Assembly: GCF_024397895.1 (NCBI RefSeq) | Contig: NZ_CP073346.1 | Span: 4,402,001-4,466,000 of the forward strand | Direction of reading: 5' to 3' | DNA from: Pseudomonas benzenivorans | GTDB lineage: Bacteria; Pseudomonadota; Gammaproteobacteria; Pseudomonadales; Pseudomonadaceae | DNA: 64,000 nucleotides | Shown here: piece by piece, positions 17,695 through 27,573 of the stretch | Numbering within the stretch: the first letter of the stretch is position 1 | Layout of the letters: each line of letters opens with the position of its first letter | Made by a program: the position numbers and the translations under genes | The notes under the pieces: model-generated | What the model saw: the letters and a program-made list of their open reading frames with translations, nothing else | The model's database searches: none | Told to the model about the DNA's origin: nothing

Positions 17695-18716
17695 CTATCT
17701 GGTGGTTGCTGCCGGCGGTGGCCGGCGTTTCGCTTGTTATGACCGGCGCGCTGCGTCGTTACGCCTTGGCCCGCAGCCTGATGGACATCCCCAACGCGCG
17801 CAGTTCGCACTCGGTGCCGACGCCGCGCGGCGGCGGGGTGGCCATCGTGTTGGCCTTCCTGGCGGCTTTGCCGGTCATAGCTTGGGCCGATCTGCTACCT
17901 TGGGCCGTAATGTGGGCGCTGTTTGGGGCCGGGGCGGGAGTGGCCGTGATCGGCTTTCTCGATGACCACGGTCATATCCCCGCGCGTTGGCGGTTGTTGG
18001 GGCACTTTGCCGGGGCCATCTGGGCCTTGTTCTGGTTGGGCGGGCTGCCGCCGCTGAACCTGTTCGGCATGAGCCTCGACCTGGGTTGGCTGGGCCATGG
18101 ACTGGCTGCGGTCTACCTCGTGTGGTTGTTGAACCTCTACAACTTCATGGATGGCATCGACGGCATCGCCAGTGTCGAGGCCATTTGTGTGTGCCTGGGC
18201 GGTGCGTTGTTGTTTGGGGTGCTGGGTTTCTCGAGCTCGGTACAGCCTACGGCTTGGGTCATGCCGATGCTGTTGGCGGCTGCGGTGGCGGGGTTTTTAT
18301 TCTGGAACTTCCCGCCGGCCCGGATCTTCATGGGCGATGCGGGCAGTGGCTTTCTCGGTATCACCCTGGGCATCTTGTCTCTGCAGGCGGCCTGGGTGGC
18401 GCCGCAGTTGTTGTGGAGCTGGTTGATCCTCCTCGGGGTGTTCATCGTCGATGCCACTTTTACCCTGCTGCGGCGCCTGCTGCGTGGCGACAGGGTGTAT
18501 GAAGCTCATCGCAGTCATGCTTATCAATATGCGTCCCGGCGTTTGGGCCGCCATCTGCCGGTAACCCTTATCGTGGGGGGCATCAATCTGTTCTGGTTGT
18601 TGCCCATCGCGCTTTGGGTTGGTGCAGGAGGGCTGGACGGTTTGACGGGCGTGCTGATCGCCTATGCGCCTCTGCTTTGGCTGGCGGTGAAGTTCAAGGC
18701 TGGGGAGCTTGAGTAA
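17691..18716 (+). CDS. wbpL: Undecaprenyl-phosphate sugar-1-P transferase, WbpL/WecA-like
   Basis: A 341-residue polytopic GT4 (MraY/WecA family) protein that moves FucNAc-1-P or QuiNAc-1-P from UDP onto undecaprenyl phosphate and so starts O-unit assembly. Marks: PNARSSHSVPTPRGGGVA, the Asp-rich LYNFMDGIDGIAS, and RIFMGDAGSGFLG; about ten hydrophobic segments. Its start overlaps the preceding stop as ATGA. GC-rich like the chromosome. Together with wbpM it forms the conserved right end of Pseudomonas O-antigen loci. Confidence 0.92.
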   Translation: MTIWWLLPAVAGVSLVMTGALRRYALARSLMDIPNARSSHSVPTPRGGGVAIVLAFLAALPVIAWADLLPWAVMWALFGAGAGVAVIGFLDDHGHIPARWRLLGHFAGAIWALFWLGGLPPLNLFGMSLDLGWLGHGLAAVYLVWLLNLYNFMDGIDGIASVEAICVCLGGALLFGVLGFSSSVQPTAWVMPMLLAAAVAGFLFWNFPPARIFMGDAGSGFLGITLGILSLQAAWVAPQLLWSWLILLGVFIVDATFTLLRRLLRGDRVYEAHRSHAYQYASRRLGRHLPVTLIVGGINLFWLLPIALWVGAGGLDGLTGVLIAYAPLLWLAVKFKAGELE

Positions 18717-18862
18717 TACAGGGCGCGACCCCTGGCTTTGCGCTTGCGGTAATCTGCGGGCTCAAGCTGGACAGAGGGCTTGCTATCGAGCCTGCTCCAA
18801 CAGGTCAGTTTCTCTTGTGCTGCACCCGATGCAGTAATGGCGAAAGCAGTGTGAGGATTCTT

Positions 18863-20872
18863 GTGTTACGACTTGCCGAAAAACTACGAAACCACTTGGT
18901 ATGCCTGCCTCGACGCCATAAGCGGCTAATTCAAGTTGCGACGGATGTACTGCTGGTCTGGGCCGCATTGTGGCTCGCCTTTGTCGTACGTCTGGGCGAC
19001 TCGAAGAGCGTCGAGCCATTCGCGGGGCATGCCTGGCTGTTTGCCGTGGCGCCGCTGATTGCCATCCCGCTGTTCGTGCGCTTCGGTATGTACCGGGCGG
19101 TGATGCGTTACTTAGGCAACGATGCGTTGCTGGCCATCGCCAAAGCCGTCACGCTTTCAGCGTTGTTTCTAGCGTTAGCGGTGTATTGGCACCAGGATGC
19201 GCCCAAGCTCATTCCGCGCTCGATGGTGTTCAATTACTGGTGGTTGAGCCTGGTGCTGATCGGTGGATTGCGTCTGGTGATGCGCCAGTATTTCATGGGC
19301 GATTGGTATTCGCCCGACCATCCCTCCAGGCTCAAGGGACGCGATACGGGCTTGCCGAAGGTCGCGGTGTACGGTGCCGGTGCGGCCGGCAACCAACTGG
19401 TGGCGGCGCTAAGAATGGGGCGGGCCATGCGTCCCGTGGCCTTCATCGACGACGACTCCAACATCGCCAATCGGGTGATCGCCGGCTTGCGGGTTTATAC
19501 CCCTAAGCATATCCAGCAGCTGATCGATGAAACAGGGGCGGACGAGATCCTCCTGGCGATTCCCTCGGCCAGCCGCGGCCGGCGCCGGGAGATCCTCGAG
19601 CTGCTCGAGGACTTTCCCTTGCACGTGCGCAGCGTCCCCGGCTTCATGGACTTGGCAAGTGGTCGGGTCAAGGTCGAGGACATCCAGGAAGTAGACATTG
19701 CGGACCTGCTTGGCCGTGATGCCGTGCCACCGCAGCAGGTGCTGTTCGAGCGCTGCATCCGCGGTCAGGTGGTAATGGTCACCGGCGCTGGTGGCTCGAT
19801 CGGCTCGGAGTTGTGTCGGCAGATTGTTACCAGCGGTCCGACGACATTGATTCTGTTCGAGCACAGCGAATTCAATCTCTACAACATACATACAGAACTG
19901 GAACAGCGAGCCCGGCGCGAGTCACTTCCCGTGCGCCTGGTGCCTGTCCTCGGGTCGATCCGTAATCCCGGGCGGTTGGTCGATGTGATGCGGACTTGGG
20001 CGGTCAACACCGTGTATCACGCCGCCGCCTACAAGCATGTGCCGATGGTCGAGCACAACATCGCCGAAGGCGTGTTGAACAATGTGCTCGGCTCGACGAA
20101 TACCGCCCAGGCGGCCGTCAAGGCCGGGGTCGAGCATTTCGTGCTGATCTCCACCGACAAGGCCGTACGCCCGACCAATGTGATGGGCAGTACCAAGCGC
20201 CTGGCCGAGATGGTGTTGCAAGCCTTGAGCGCCGAATCGGCACCGGTGCTGTACGGCGATGAGGGGGCGGTGCATCGGGTCAACAAGACCCGCTTCACCA
20301 TGGTGCGTTTCGGTAATGTGCTGGGCTCCTCGGGCTCGGTGATTCCGCGCTTCCATGAGCAGATCAAGCACGGCGGCCCGGTGACGGTGACCCATCCGAA
20401 TATCACCCGTTACTTCATGACCATTCCCGAAGCCGCGCAGCTGGTCATCCAGGCCGGCGCCATGGGGCAGGGCGGCGATGTCTTCGTGCTGGATATGGGC
20501 AAGCCGGTGAAGATCGTCGAGCTGGCGGAGAAGATGATTCACCTCAGCGGTCTGAGCGTGCGTTCTGAGAAGAGTCCGCACGGCGATATAGACATTGAGT
20601 TCACCGGTCTGCGGCCGGGTGAAAAGCTCTATGAGGAGCTGTTGATTGGCGACAACGTCAGCCCGACCGACCACCCGATGATCATGCGGGCCAATGAGGA
20701 GCACCTGCCTTGGGACGCGTTCAAGAAGGTGCTGGCCGAATTGCTCGGGGCTGTCGAGCGTGACGACTATGATCGGGTGCGTCAGCTGCTGCGTGAAACG
20801 GTGAGCGGTTATGCACCGGATGGTGAGATCGTCGACTGGATTCACCAGAAGCGCCGTATCGAGCCGCAATAG
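18863..20872 (+). CDS. wbpM: WbpM, membrane UDP-GlcNAc C4,6-dehydratase
   Basis: 669 residues by the GTG at 18863, which has TGAGGA upstream and gives a protein start like PAO1 WbpM; GTG 18851 and an ORF to 18815 are alternatives. Four N-terminal membrane segments, a first Rossmann region (YGAGAAGNQL) and the soluble dehydratase with TGAGGSIGSE (from residue 307). The altered catalytic triad Ser430-Met441-Lys445 (STDK, NVMGSTK) is the known SMK signature of this family. It makes UDP-4-keto-6-deoxy-GlcNAc for the WbpV-like enzyme. It ends the O-antigen locus. Confidence 0.94.
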   Translation: MLRLAEKLRNHLVCLPRRHKRLIQVATDVLLVWAALWLAFVVRLGDSKSVEPFAGHAWLFAVAPLIAIPLFVRFGMYRAVMRYLGNDALLAIAKAVTLSALFLALAVYWHQDAPKLIPRSMVFNYWWLSLVLIGGLRLVMRQYFMGDWYSPDHPSRLKGRDTGLPKVAVYGAGAAGNQLVAALRMGRAMRPVAFIDDDSNIANRVIAGLRVYTPKHIQQLIDETGADEILLAIPSASRGRRREILELLEDFPLHVRSVPGFMDLASGRVKVEDIQEVDIADLLGRDAVPPQQVLFERCIRGQVVMVTGAGGSIGSELCRQIVTSGPTTLILFEHSEFNLYNIHTELEQRARRESLPVRLVPVLGSIRNPGRLVDVMRTWAVNTVYHAAAYKHVPMVEHNIAEGVLNNVLGSTNTAQAAVKAGVEHFVLISTDKAVRPTNVMGSTKRLAEMVLQALSAESAPVLYGDEGAVHRVNKTRFTMVRFGNVLGSSGSVIPRFHEQIKHGGPVTVTHPNITRYFMTIPEAAQLVIQAGAMGQGGDVFVLDMGKPVKIVELAEKMIHLSGLSVRSEKSPHGDIDIEFTGLRPGEKLYEELLIGDNVSPTDHPMIMRANEEHLPWDAFKKVLAELLGAVERDDYDRVRQLLRETVSGYAPDGEIVDWIHQKRRIEPQ

Positions 20873-21014
20873 CCGGTTCTCTGCAGCGCAACGGCCTTGT
20901 TGGGTTAGGAGGCGGTATGCCGGATGATAGGTCCGTTGTCGCTTTGCCAACCGGCGGTATGCTTGCTGACTGCCATCACAGGCGAGTGATGCGGTTGCTG
21001 CCAGGGCTGCCGAC

Positions 21015-21383
21015 ATGATGGCGGGACTGGCCGCTGACGCGGTGCTGTTGCTGCACCTGCTGTTCATTCTCTTCGTCGTTCTGGGCGGTCTTGGCGTGCT
21101 CTGCAGGCGCCGGTTGGCCTGGCTGCACCTGCCCGCCGCGGCCTGGGGCGCGGTGGTCGAGCTGTATCATCTGCAGTGCCCCTTGACGCCCCTGGAGAAC
21201 AGTCTTCGCCGCGCAGCCGGTGAGGCGGGGTACGGCGGCGGCTTTATCGAAAACTACCTGCTGCCCATTATCTACCCTGCCGGACTGACGCCAGAACATC
21301 AGCTCTGGCTGGGCGGCGCGGTGCTGGCCATCAACGGGGCGATCTATGGCCTTGTGCTGTGGCGGGTCTTCGCGGTGCGCTGA
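21015..21383 (+). CDS. DUF2784 family membrane protein
   Basis: 122 residues with three to four hydrophobic segments: LLLHLLFILFVVLGGLGVL, WLHLPAAAWGAVVELY, and LWLGGAVLAINGAIYGLVLW. The middle stretch QCPLTPLENSLR and the GGFIENYLLPIIYP block are typical of the DUF2784 family, whose function is unknown. The 142 bases before it hold no gene; they contain a 10-bp direct repeat GGCGGTATGC at 20911 and 20953 of unclear meaning. It lies just past the glycan locus. Confidence 0.75.
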   Translation: MMAGLAADAVLLLHLLFILFVVLGGLGVLCRRRLAWLHLPAAAWGAVVELYHLQCPLTPLENSLRRAAGEAGYGGGFIENYLLPIIYPAGLTPEHQLWLGGAVLAINGAIYGLVLWRVFAVR

Positions 21384-21506
21384 AATCCGCTGTCCTTTCG
21401 CTCGGCAGTTTGCCTCGCTCATTCAGCAGCCTGATCGTGGATGGGCGTGCGCAGCGCCTTCGCTACACTGCGAGCCATCCACCACTGCAGCGTAAGGCGA
21501 CTCTGT

Positions 21507-22316
21507 ATGCAAAATCGCATGATGATAACTGGCGCGGGCTCCGGGCTCGGGCGCGAAATCGCCCTGCGTTGGGCGCGGGAGGGCTGGCGCCTGGCGCTCG
21601 CCGATATCAACGAGGCGGGGTTGGCCGAATCGCTGCAACTGGTGCGGGCGGCGGGCGGCGAGGGTTTCACCCTGCGCTGTGATGTGCGCGACTACAGTCA
21701 GTTGACGGCCCTGGCCCAGGCCTGCGAGGACAAGTTCGGCGGCATCGATGTGATCGTCAACAATGCCGGCGTGGCCTCGGGCGGTTTCTTCGACGAGCTG
21801 TCCCTGGAGGACTGGGACTGGCAGATCTCGATCAACCTGATGGGCGTGGTCAAGGGCTGCAAGGCTTTCCTGCCGCTGTTGCAGCGCAGCAAGGGCCGCA
21901 TCGTCAACATCGCCTCGATGGCAGCCCTGATGCAGGGCCCGGCCATGAGCAACTACAACGTCGCCAAGGCTGGCGTGGTGGCCTTGTCGGAGAGCCTGCT
22001 GATCGAGTTGCAGGCCCGGGAAATCGGCGTGCACGTGGTCTGCCCCTCGTTCTTCCAGACCAATCTGCTGGATTCCTTCCGCGGGCCGACGCCGGCGATG
22101 AAGGCCCAGGTCGGCAAGCTGCTGGAGAGCTCGCCGATCAGTGCGGCGGATATCGCCGACTACATCTACCGGCAGATCGCCGCGGGCGAGTTCATGATCC
22201 TGCCCCACGAGCAGGGGCGCATGGCCTGGGCGTTGAAGCAGCAGAATCCCCAGGCGCTGTACGAGGAAATGGTTGGCATGGCCAGCAGGATGAGAGCCAA
22301 AGCCGCTCAGGGCTGA
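21507..22316 (+). CDS. SDR family oxidoreductase
   Basis: A classical SDR of 269 residues: MITGAGSGLGREIALR, NNAGVASGG, IVNIASMAALMQGP, SNYNVAKAGVVAL (Tyr/Lys), VHVVCPSFFQTNLL. ATG 21507 is chosen since the protein then begins directly with the Rossmann strand, and AAGGC lies upstream; a longer frame to 21441 is unlikely to be coding. The substrate is unknown. GC-rich, native-looking codon use. Confidence 0.85.
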   Translation: MQNRMMITGAGSGLGREIALRWAREGWRLALADINEAGLAESLQLVRAAGGEGFTLRCDVRDYSQLTALAQACEDKFGGIDVIVNNAGVASGGFFDELSLEDWDWQISINLMGVVKGCKAFLPLLQRSKGRIVNIASMAALMQGPAMSNYNVAKAGVVALSESLLIELQAREIGVHVVCPSFFQTNLLDSFRGPTPAMKAQVGKLLESSPISAADIADYIYRQIAAGEFMILPHEQGRMAWALKQQNPQALYEEMVGMASRMRAKAAQG

Positions 22317-22394
22317 GCCCGGTTGGCGTTGAAAGTTAATCGACCGGTCAGGTTGTACGCGGGTGATGCTTGCCTGGGAGGCGGACTGCCTTTA

Positions 22395-22418
22395 GGGTGG
22401 CGGGCCGCTTCGCCACCC
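22395..22418 (+). other. Perfect 8-bp hairpin in the leader of the MFS gene
   Basis: GGGTGGCG (22395-22402) pairs with CGCCACCC (22411-22418) around an 8-base loop, ending 16 bases before the GTG start of the transporter gene. No T-run follows, so it is not a classical terminator. It could block or modulate translation, or end messages from the SDR gene with Rho help. Confidence 0.4.
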
Positions 22419-22434
22419 GCCGTCTGGATGTCCT

Positions 22435-23598
22435 GTGAAACCCAAATCTGCAGTCGCCCTGTTGCTGGCTCTGCTGCTGGCGGCAGTCAACCTGCGTCCC
22501 GGCATCACCTCCCTGGCGCCGCTCATCGAGCGGATCGCCAGCGAACTTGATCTCAGTCGCAGCCTGATCAGTCTGACCACCGCCCTGCCGGTACTGTGCA
22601 TGGGCCTCTTGGCGCCGCTCGCGCCGCGCCTGGCACTCGCGCTGGGGCTGGAGCGGACGGTCACCCTGTGCATGGGGGTGATCGCCGGCGCTTTGCTTTT
22701 GCGGTTGCTGGGGCACAGCAGCGCCATTCTGATCGCCAGTGCGGTGCTGCTCGGTGCCGCGATTGCGGTGGCCGGGCCCCTGCTGTCGGGGTTTATCAAG
22801 CGCTACTTTATCGGACAGATGGGCAGGGTCGTGGCCTGGTACTCCCTGGGCATGGCGGTCGGCGGAGCGGCGGGCGCGGTGCTGACGGCGCCGGCGACGC
22901 AGCTGTTCGGCGACCGCTGGACACAGGGCCTGGCGCTGTGGGCGCTGCCTGCGGCAGTGGCGCTGCTGGTTTGGCTCCGCGTGTCCAACCAGGCCGAGCC
23001 GGTCGACCGGCTTGAGGCCGGCGCCGGCTTGCCATGGCATCAGCCGCGGGCCTGGCTGATCAGCTGTTTCTTCGCCCTTCAGGCCGGGATCTTCTACGCC
23101 CTGGCGACCTGGGTCGTCGCGCGCTATCACGAGGCCGGCCTGAGTCTGCTGCGCAGCAATGCGTTGTTCAGCCTGTCGATGCTGACCGGCCTGCCCAGTT
23201 CCTTCCTGTTTCCCTGGCTCGCCCAGCGTTTCGGCAATCGTTACCTGTTGCTGCAGGGCTGCGGCCTGGTCGCCAGCGTGAGCCTGGCGATGGTGACCTT
23301 CGCCCCGACCCTGCTGCCGGAGCTGTGGGCCGTGGCCATCGGCTTCGGCCTGGGCGGTGCCTTCGCCCTGTCCCTGGTATTGCCGCTGTATGAAGCGGAG
23401 TCACCGCTGGCGGTCAGTCGCTGGACCTCGATGATGCTCTGCGCCGGCTATGGCATGGCTTCGCTGACGCCGATTCTGACGGGGCTGGCACGGGATCTGG
23501 CCGGCGGCTACCGGCCGGCCTTCGCTGCGCTTACCGGCCTCGCCCTGCTGATGACAGCGTTGGCCTGGCGCATGGGGCGGGGCGCCGCTCAGGAATGA
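22435..23598 (+). CDS. MFS transporter, CynX/NimT family
   Basis: 387 residues with about twelve hydrophobic segments. It begins KSAVALLLALLLAAVNLRP, the typical start of the cyanate/2-nitroimidazole transporter group (NLRPGITSLAPLI), and has the GxxRR-poor loop and the internal pseudo-repeat of this family (LSRSLISLTTALPVLCMG). GTG start with a weak ribosome site; no better start upstream in frame. The substrate cannot be told from sequence; no cyanase gene is adjacent. Confidence 0.82.
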   Translation: MKPKSAVALLLALLLAAVNLRPGITSLAPLIERIASELDLSRSLISLTTALPVLCMGLLAPLAPRLALALGLERTVTLCMGVIAGALLLRLLGHSSAILIASAVLLGAAIAVAGPLLSGFIKRYFIGQMGRVVAWYSLGMAVGGAAGAVLTAPATQLFGDRWTQGLALWALPAAVALLVWLRVSNQAEPVDRLEAGAGLPWHQPRAWLISCFFALQAGIFYALATWVVARYHEAGLSLLRSNALFSLSMLTGLPSSFLFPWLAQRFGNRYLLLQGCGLVASVSLAMVTFAPTLLPELWAVAIGFGLGGAFALSLVLPLYEAESPLAVSRWTSMMLCAGYGMASLTPILTGLARDLAGGYRPAFAALTGLALLMTALAWRMGRGAAQE

Positions 23599-23703
23599 CT
23601 GTGGCGCGGCAGACGGCATGGAAAGCCTCGCAATGTTCGGCAGTTCTACCCGTGTCGCGCGCGGCTGTGATAGAAGGCAGCCTGGATTTTATGGAGTAAC
23701 GGA

Positions 23704-24132
23704 ATGGAGTCGGAGTCCATCGTCTATGGCTGCATCCGCGATTGGCCGTCGGACCAGGCGGCGGAAAGCCGGCTGCGGCGCGCGATCAATCGTCAGGTGT
23801 TGAGCGAGCTGCCGGGCGGCGATGAGTGGTCGTTCCTGGGGCGGGAGATGTTCGCCTGCTGCCAGCAGCCGGGCGAGGGCCTGTACCAGACCCAGGTGAT
23901 CCATTTCGGCGCCAGCTACCGGGCCGTCGAGTACGAGTGGAGCCTTTGGGTCGAACAGTTCGAGGCGCTGCTCAAGCGCCTGTACTGGGCCAGCGCGGTG
24001 GTGCATCTGGAGACCGAACTGAACGGCACCCATACCTTCCGCTGGGAGTCGGACAATGGTTGCCACAGCCCCCAGGAGGGCGAACTGCGCGTACGCTGCG
24101 CCTGGGAGCGCGAGGGCGGCCTGCGCGGCTAG
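23704..24132 (+). CDS. Conserved hypothetical protein
   Basis: 142 residues, soluble, rich in Glu, Trp and Tyr (YEWSLWVEQFEALLKRLYW). Begins ESESIVYGCIRDWPSDQA. The ribosome site GGAG stands before the ATG, and the codon use is that of native GC-rich genes, so it is very likely real. I do not recognise a family or catalytic motif. It converges with the YheU gene. Confidence 0.65.
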   Translation: MESESIVYGCIRDWPSDQAAESRLRRAINRQVLSELPGGDEWSFLGREMFACCQQPGEGLYQTQVIHFGASYRAVEYEWSLWVEQFEALLKRLYWASAVVHLETELNGTHTFRWESDNGCHSPQEGELRVRCAWEREGGLRG

Positions 24133-24156
24133 GCGGCGCCAGCAGCGGCGCCCGGT

Positions 24157-24396
24157 TTATTCGGCGAGCGGCTGCAGCCATTCCTTGGGAACGTCGCGCT
24201 TGAGCGCCAGCTGGCACTGCTGGCTTTCCGGGTCGAACACGATCACCGCCTCGCCCTTGTCCAAGGCGCGGCGCACGCGCTGCACGCGGGTCTCCAGTGG
24301 GGTTTCATCGCCGTTGTCGGTGCCGTCGCGGGTGACGAAGTCCTCGATCAGGCGGGTCAGGGTGTCGGCTTCCAGCAAGTGTGAGGGAATCAGCAA
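24157..24396 (-). CDS. YheU/UPF0270 family protein
   Basis: 79 residues. The start LIPSHLLEADTLTRLIEDF followed by VTRDGTD and the GEAVIVFDPESQQ stretch match the UPF0270 (YheU) family of small gamma-proteobacterial proteins of unknown function. Convergent with the upstream + strand gene; the 24 bases between them carry a short GGCGCC repeat hairpin without a T-run. No gene is seen in 24397-24633. Confidence 0.85.
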   Translation of the reverse strand: MLIPSHLLEADTLTRLIEDFVTRDGTDNGDETPLETRVQRVRRALDKGEAVIVFDPESQQCQLALKRDVPKEWLQPLAE

Positions 24397-24633
24397 GGTG
24401 GGGTTCTCCAGAACGCTGCGCCGATGCTAACGCGCGGCGGGCAGGAGTGCCATGCTCTGCAGGGCGGCCAGGAGGCCAGTACCAGTCGGGCGCGACGTGT
24501 TATCCCTGGCGCGCCGTCTCGCAATCAACCATTGCAAACAGCTTTGGCTGACCTGCATAGGGGGCGCCGTGCGCACCGCTGGTCACCGGATATAGGGGGG
24601 CGCGCGGCGCGCGCTGCGATCTGCCCAGGCCCG

Positions 24634-27390
24634 TCAGTCCGCCAGGTCCAGGGGGAAACCGAGCAGGTAGCGGTCCAGGGTGCGGTAGAGCAGAGCGCAG
24701 TCCAGCGGTTTGCCGAGAAAGGCGTCCATGCCGGCGGCCATGCCCTGCTGGCGGTGTTCCTCGAAGATGTGCGCGGTCAGGGCGACGATGGGGATCGGCG
24801 CCAGGTTGCGCTGGCGCTCCAGGTGGCGGATGCGCCGGGTCGCCTCGAAGCCGTCCATCTCCGGCATCTCGCAGTCCATGAGAATCAGGTGCGTGGCGGC
24901 CGGGTCATGCTGGTAGGCGTTGAGCGCGGCCAAGCCGTTGCTCACCAGGCGTACGCTGTAGCCGCGCTTCTTGAGAAAGCCCTGCACCACCATCGAGTTC
25001 ACCGGGTTGTCCTCGGCGATCAGGATGCAGGGTGCATCCTCGCAGCCCTCGCGCGATTCCTGGGGCTGGCTGGCTGGCTCGATGCTGGGTGACTCATGCA
25101 GCTCCGTCAGGGCGGCGCGCAGGGCACTGACCGCCAATGGTTGGACCAGGCTGGCCAGGCGTAGGTCCGCGAGACTGAACTGGGTCCGCCCTTGTTCCGG
25201 CGAGGCCAGCTGCAACACCCGCAGTCCGGGCAGCCGGTCCGGGGGCAGTCCATCGAGCCAGTCTCCGAGGTGTCCGGGCCAGGGAGAGAGCAACACCAGC
25301 AGGGCAGGCTCGGAATGACCTTGCAGGTGGTCGCGTACTTGCCGCGGGTCCTGGCAGTTCAGGGTGCGCATTCCCCAGCGCTCGAGCAGCCGGCCGAGCG
25401 CCTGCGTGCCCTGGTCGTCGAGCGAAGCGAGCAGGGCGTGGCGACCACTGAGTAGCTGCTCCAGCGGGTCCGCTGGCTGCGGTGTCTCCACCAGAGGCAG
25501 GTCGAAGACGAAGCGCGAGCCGAGGCCGGCGCTGCTGCTGACCTCGATGCGCCCGCCCATCATCTCCACCAGTTCCTTGCTGATGGTCAATCCCAGGCCG
25601 CTGCCACCGTAGCGCCGGGTGGTGCTGGAGTCGCCCTGGGCGAAGGAATCGAACAGCCGCGCCAGTGTCGGCGGGTCGATGCCGATACCGCTGTCGCTGA
25701 TGGCGAACAGCAGATGGGGGTTGCCCTGGGAGTCGCTGCGGCGGCTGACGTCGAGCGCCACGTGACCGTCGGCGGTGAATTTCAGGGCGTTGCTGAGCAG
25801 GTTCATCAGGATTTGCTTGAGTCGCGTCGGATCGCCGCGCATGCGCCTCGGCACGCCCGCCTCCAGGCTGACGTAGAGGCGCAGCTGCTTGTCCAGGGCC
25901 TGGCCGGTGAACAGGCTGAGGGTGTCGGAGATCAGCTCCTCGAGGTCGAAGTCGATCTGTTCCAGGCTGAGCTTGCCCGACTCGATCCGTGCGTAGTCGA
26001 GAATGTCGTTGATCACGGCCATCAGCGCGCTTCCCGAGCTGGAGATGGTATCGACGTAGAAGCGCTGGCCGCGGTCCAGCGAGGTCTCCCTGAGCAGTTG
26101 CAGCATGCCCAGCACGCCATTGAGCGGGGTGCGGATCTCGTGGCTCATCCTGGCCAGGAAGCGGCTCTTGGCCTGGCTCTCGATCTCCGCCTGCTCGGCG
26201 GCCCGGCGCGAGCGGAAGCCCTCTTCCTTGAGCAGGTTGATGCGGTCGGCGAGGCCGATCGACAGGGTAATCAGTTCGATGGTCACGCCGACTTTCACCA
26301 GCGCCGCGCCGTACAGGCCGAACAGTTCGACGCCCAGGGAGCCTGAGGTGGCGATGATGATCGAGGCCAGCAGAATGCCCCAGGCGAGGATGTAGTACGA
26401 ACCATGGCGCAGGCCCCGGCGCCAGGCGTAGGTGCCGCTCAGCAGCAGCACCAGCGACAGCGCCAGCACGGTCAGGCTGGCCAGTACGTTCCAGGCGTGC
26501 AGGCCGATCAGCGGCATCGACACCAGGCAGCCGAGCAACCCCAGCATGAACAGGCGCAGGCCGAGATCCAGGCGCGGAAAATACTCACGGGTATGCAGGA
26601 AATAGCGACTGAACTGGGTGGCGCTGAAGCAGTGCAGGTACATCAGGATATAGATGCTCACCGACTGCAGGTCGGTGTGTTCCGGCAGCAGCTTGAACAG
26701 CATGCCGTCGAAGCTGGCGACGAACAGGCCGATGTTCAGGTTGTACACCAGGTACCAGAAGTAGGCCGCCTCGCGCAGGGAGAGGAACAGGAACAGGTTG
26801 TAGCAGAACATCGCGAACAGCACGCCGTAGAAGGCGCCGTTGAGGCCCATGAGGTTTTCCTGGGCGGCCGCGCTGGCGTGGTAGGTGCTGAAATACAGCG
26901 GCAGATAGAGGGTGCTGGAGGTCTCGACGCGCAACAGCAGGGTGTTGTCGCCCGGTGGCAGATCGAGTGGGAACCAGAAGTTGCGCACCTGTACCGGTCG
27001 CTGGGCGAAGGCGTAGCGGTCGCCGCTGTCCTGACGCTGCCAGGTGCCGCCGGCGCCGGACTGGTAGAGCTGCAGGTCATCGAGCAGCGCGTAGTTGACC
27101 TCCAGGTAGCCACCGAGCGTGCGGCTCAGGCGGTTGTCCAGGCGAATGCTGAACCACCACACCGAGTCGTTCTTGCCGAGGTTGACGTGATCGCCGCGCA
27201 CGGGCGTGAAGCGCCCTTGGTCCAGCCGGCTGACCTGATCGGCCGAAAGGCTGCCATCGGGATCTTCCAGGTAGGCGGTGGACGGTGCCAGGGACAGGCG
27301 CAGGTCGTCGCTGTCCAGGGCGGCGGGAGGCACTGCCCAGGCCGAGGCACAGAGCCAGAGCAGCAGCACAGCCAGGCAAGCACGAGGCAT
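24634..27390 (-). CDS. Hybrid sensor histidine kinase, 7TMR-DISM type
   Basis: 918 residues. Signal peptide about 1-19, a periplasmic 7TMR-DISMED2 carbohydrate-like domain (about 28-165), seven membrane segments (about 185-395), HisKA with His417 in [15 protein letters not shown], HATPase ([42 protein letters not shown]), a degenerate receiver-like stretch, and a C-terminal receiver with Asp839 in [13 protein letters not shown]. The architecture is that of RetS/LadS relatives. It lies downstream of the NAGGN operon on the same strand, where I recall a hybrid kinase (PA3462) in PAO1, so it may sense osmotic or envelope conditions; this is inference. Confidence 0.9.
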   Translation of the reverse strand: MPRACLAVLLLWLCASAWAVPPAALDSDDLRLSLAPSTAYLEDPDGSLSADQVSRLDQGRFTPVRGDHVNLGKNDSVWWFSIRLDNRLSRTLGGYLEVNYALLDDLQLYQSGAGGTWQRQDSGDRYAFAQRPVQVRNFWFPLDLPPGDNTLLLRVETSSTLYLPLYFSTYHASAAAQENLMGLNGAFYGVLFAMFCYNLFLFLSLREAAYFWYLVYNLNIGLFVASFDGMLFKLLPEHTDLQSVSIYILMYLHCFSATQFSRYFLHTREYFPRLDLGLRLFMLGLLGCLVSMPLIGLHAWNVLASLTVLALSLVLLLSGTYAWRRGLRHGSYYILAWGILLASIIIATSGSLGVELFGLYGAALVKVGVTIELITLSIGLADRINLLKEEGFRSRRAAEQAEIESQAKSRFLARMSHEIRTPLNGVLGMLQLLRETSLDRGQRFYVDTISSSGSALMAVINDILDYARIESGKLSLEQIDFDLEELISDTLSLFTGQALDKQLRLYVSLEAGVPRRMRGDPTRLKQILMNLLSNALKFTADGHVALDVSRRSDSQGNPHLLFAISDSGIGIDPPTLARLFDSFAQGDSSTTRRYGGSGLGLTISKELVEMMGGRIEVSSSAGLGSRFVFDLPLVETPQPADPLEQLLSGRHALLASLDDQGTQALGRLLERWGMRTLNCQDPRQVRDHLQGHSEPALLVLLSPWPGHLGDWLDGLPPDRLPGLRVLQLASPEQGRTQFSLADLRLASLVQPLAVSALRAALTELHESPSIEPASQPQESREGCEDAPCILIAEDNPVNSMVVQGFLKKRGYSVRLVSNGLAALNAYQHDPAATHLILMDCEMPEMDGFEATRRIRHLERQRNLAPIPIVALTAHIFEEHRQQGMAAGMDAFLGKPLDCALLYRTLDRYLLGFPLDLAD

Positions 27391-27573
27391 CCATGATCCT
27401 CATCGTTGTTGTTCGAGCCGCCGTGCCGTGACGGCGTTCTACCGGCAGGCCTGGCCAAGGTTAGCAGGCGCGCACGGCCTCGGTTCAGCCGCGCGCCGAC
27501 TTGTCTGGCGCGGGTCCTGTGGCGCCCACTTACGCCTTTGCGACGGTCACTGTGCCCGGATGCCACGCGGCAT

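Noticed and set aside
20911..20962. 10-bp direct repeat GGCGGTATGC, possible attachment site
   Set aside because: Too short, the copies are only 42 bases apart, and no integrase is near.
19922..21067. 381-codon minus-strand frame over the end of wbpM
   Set aside because: It overlaps conserved WbpM coding sequence and has no recognisable domain.
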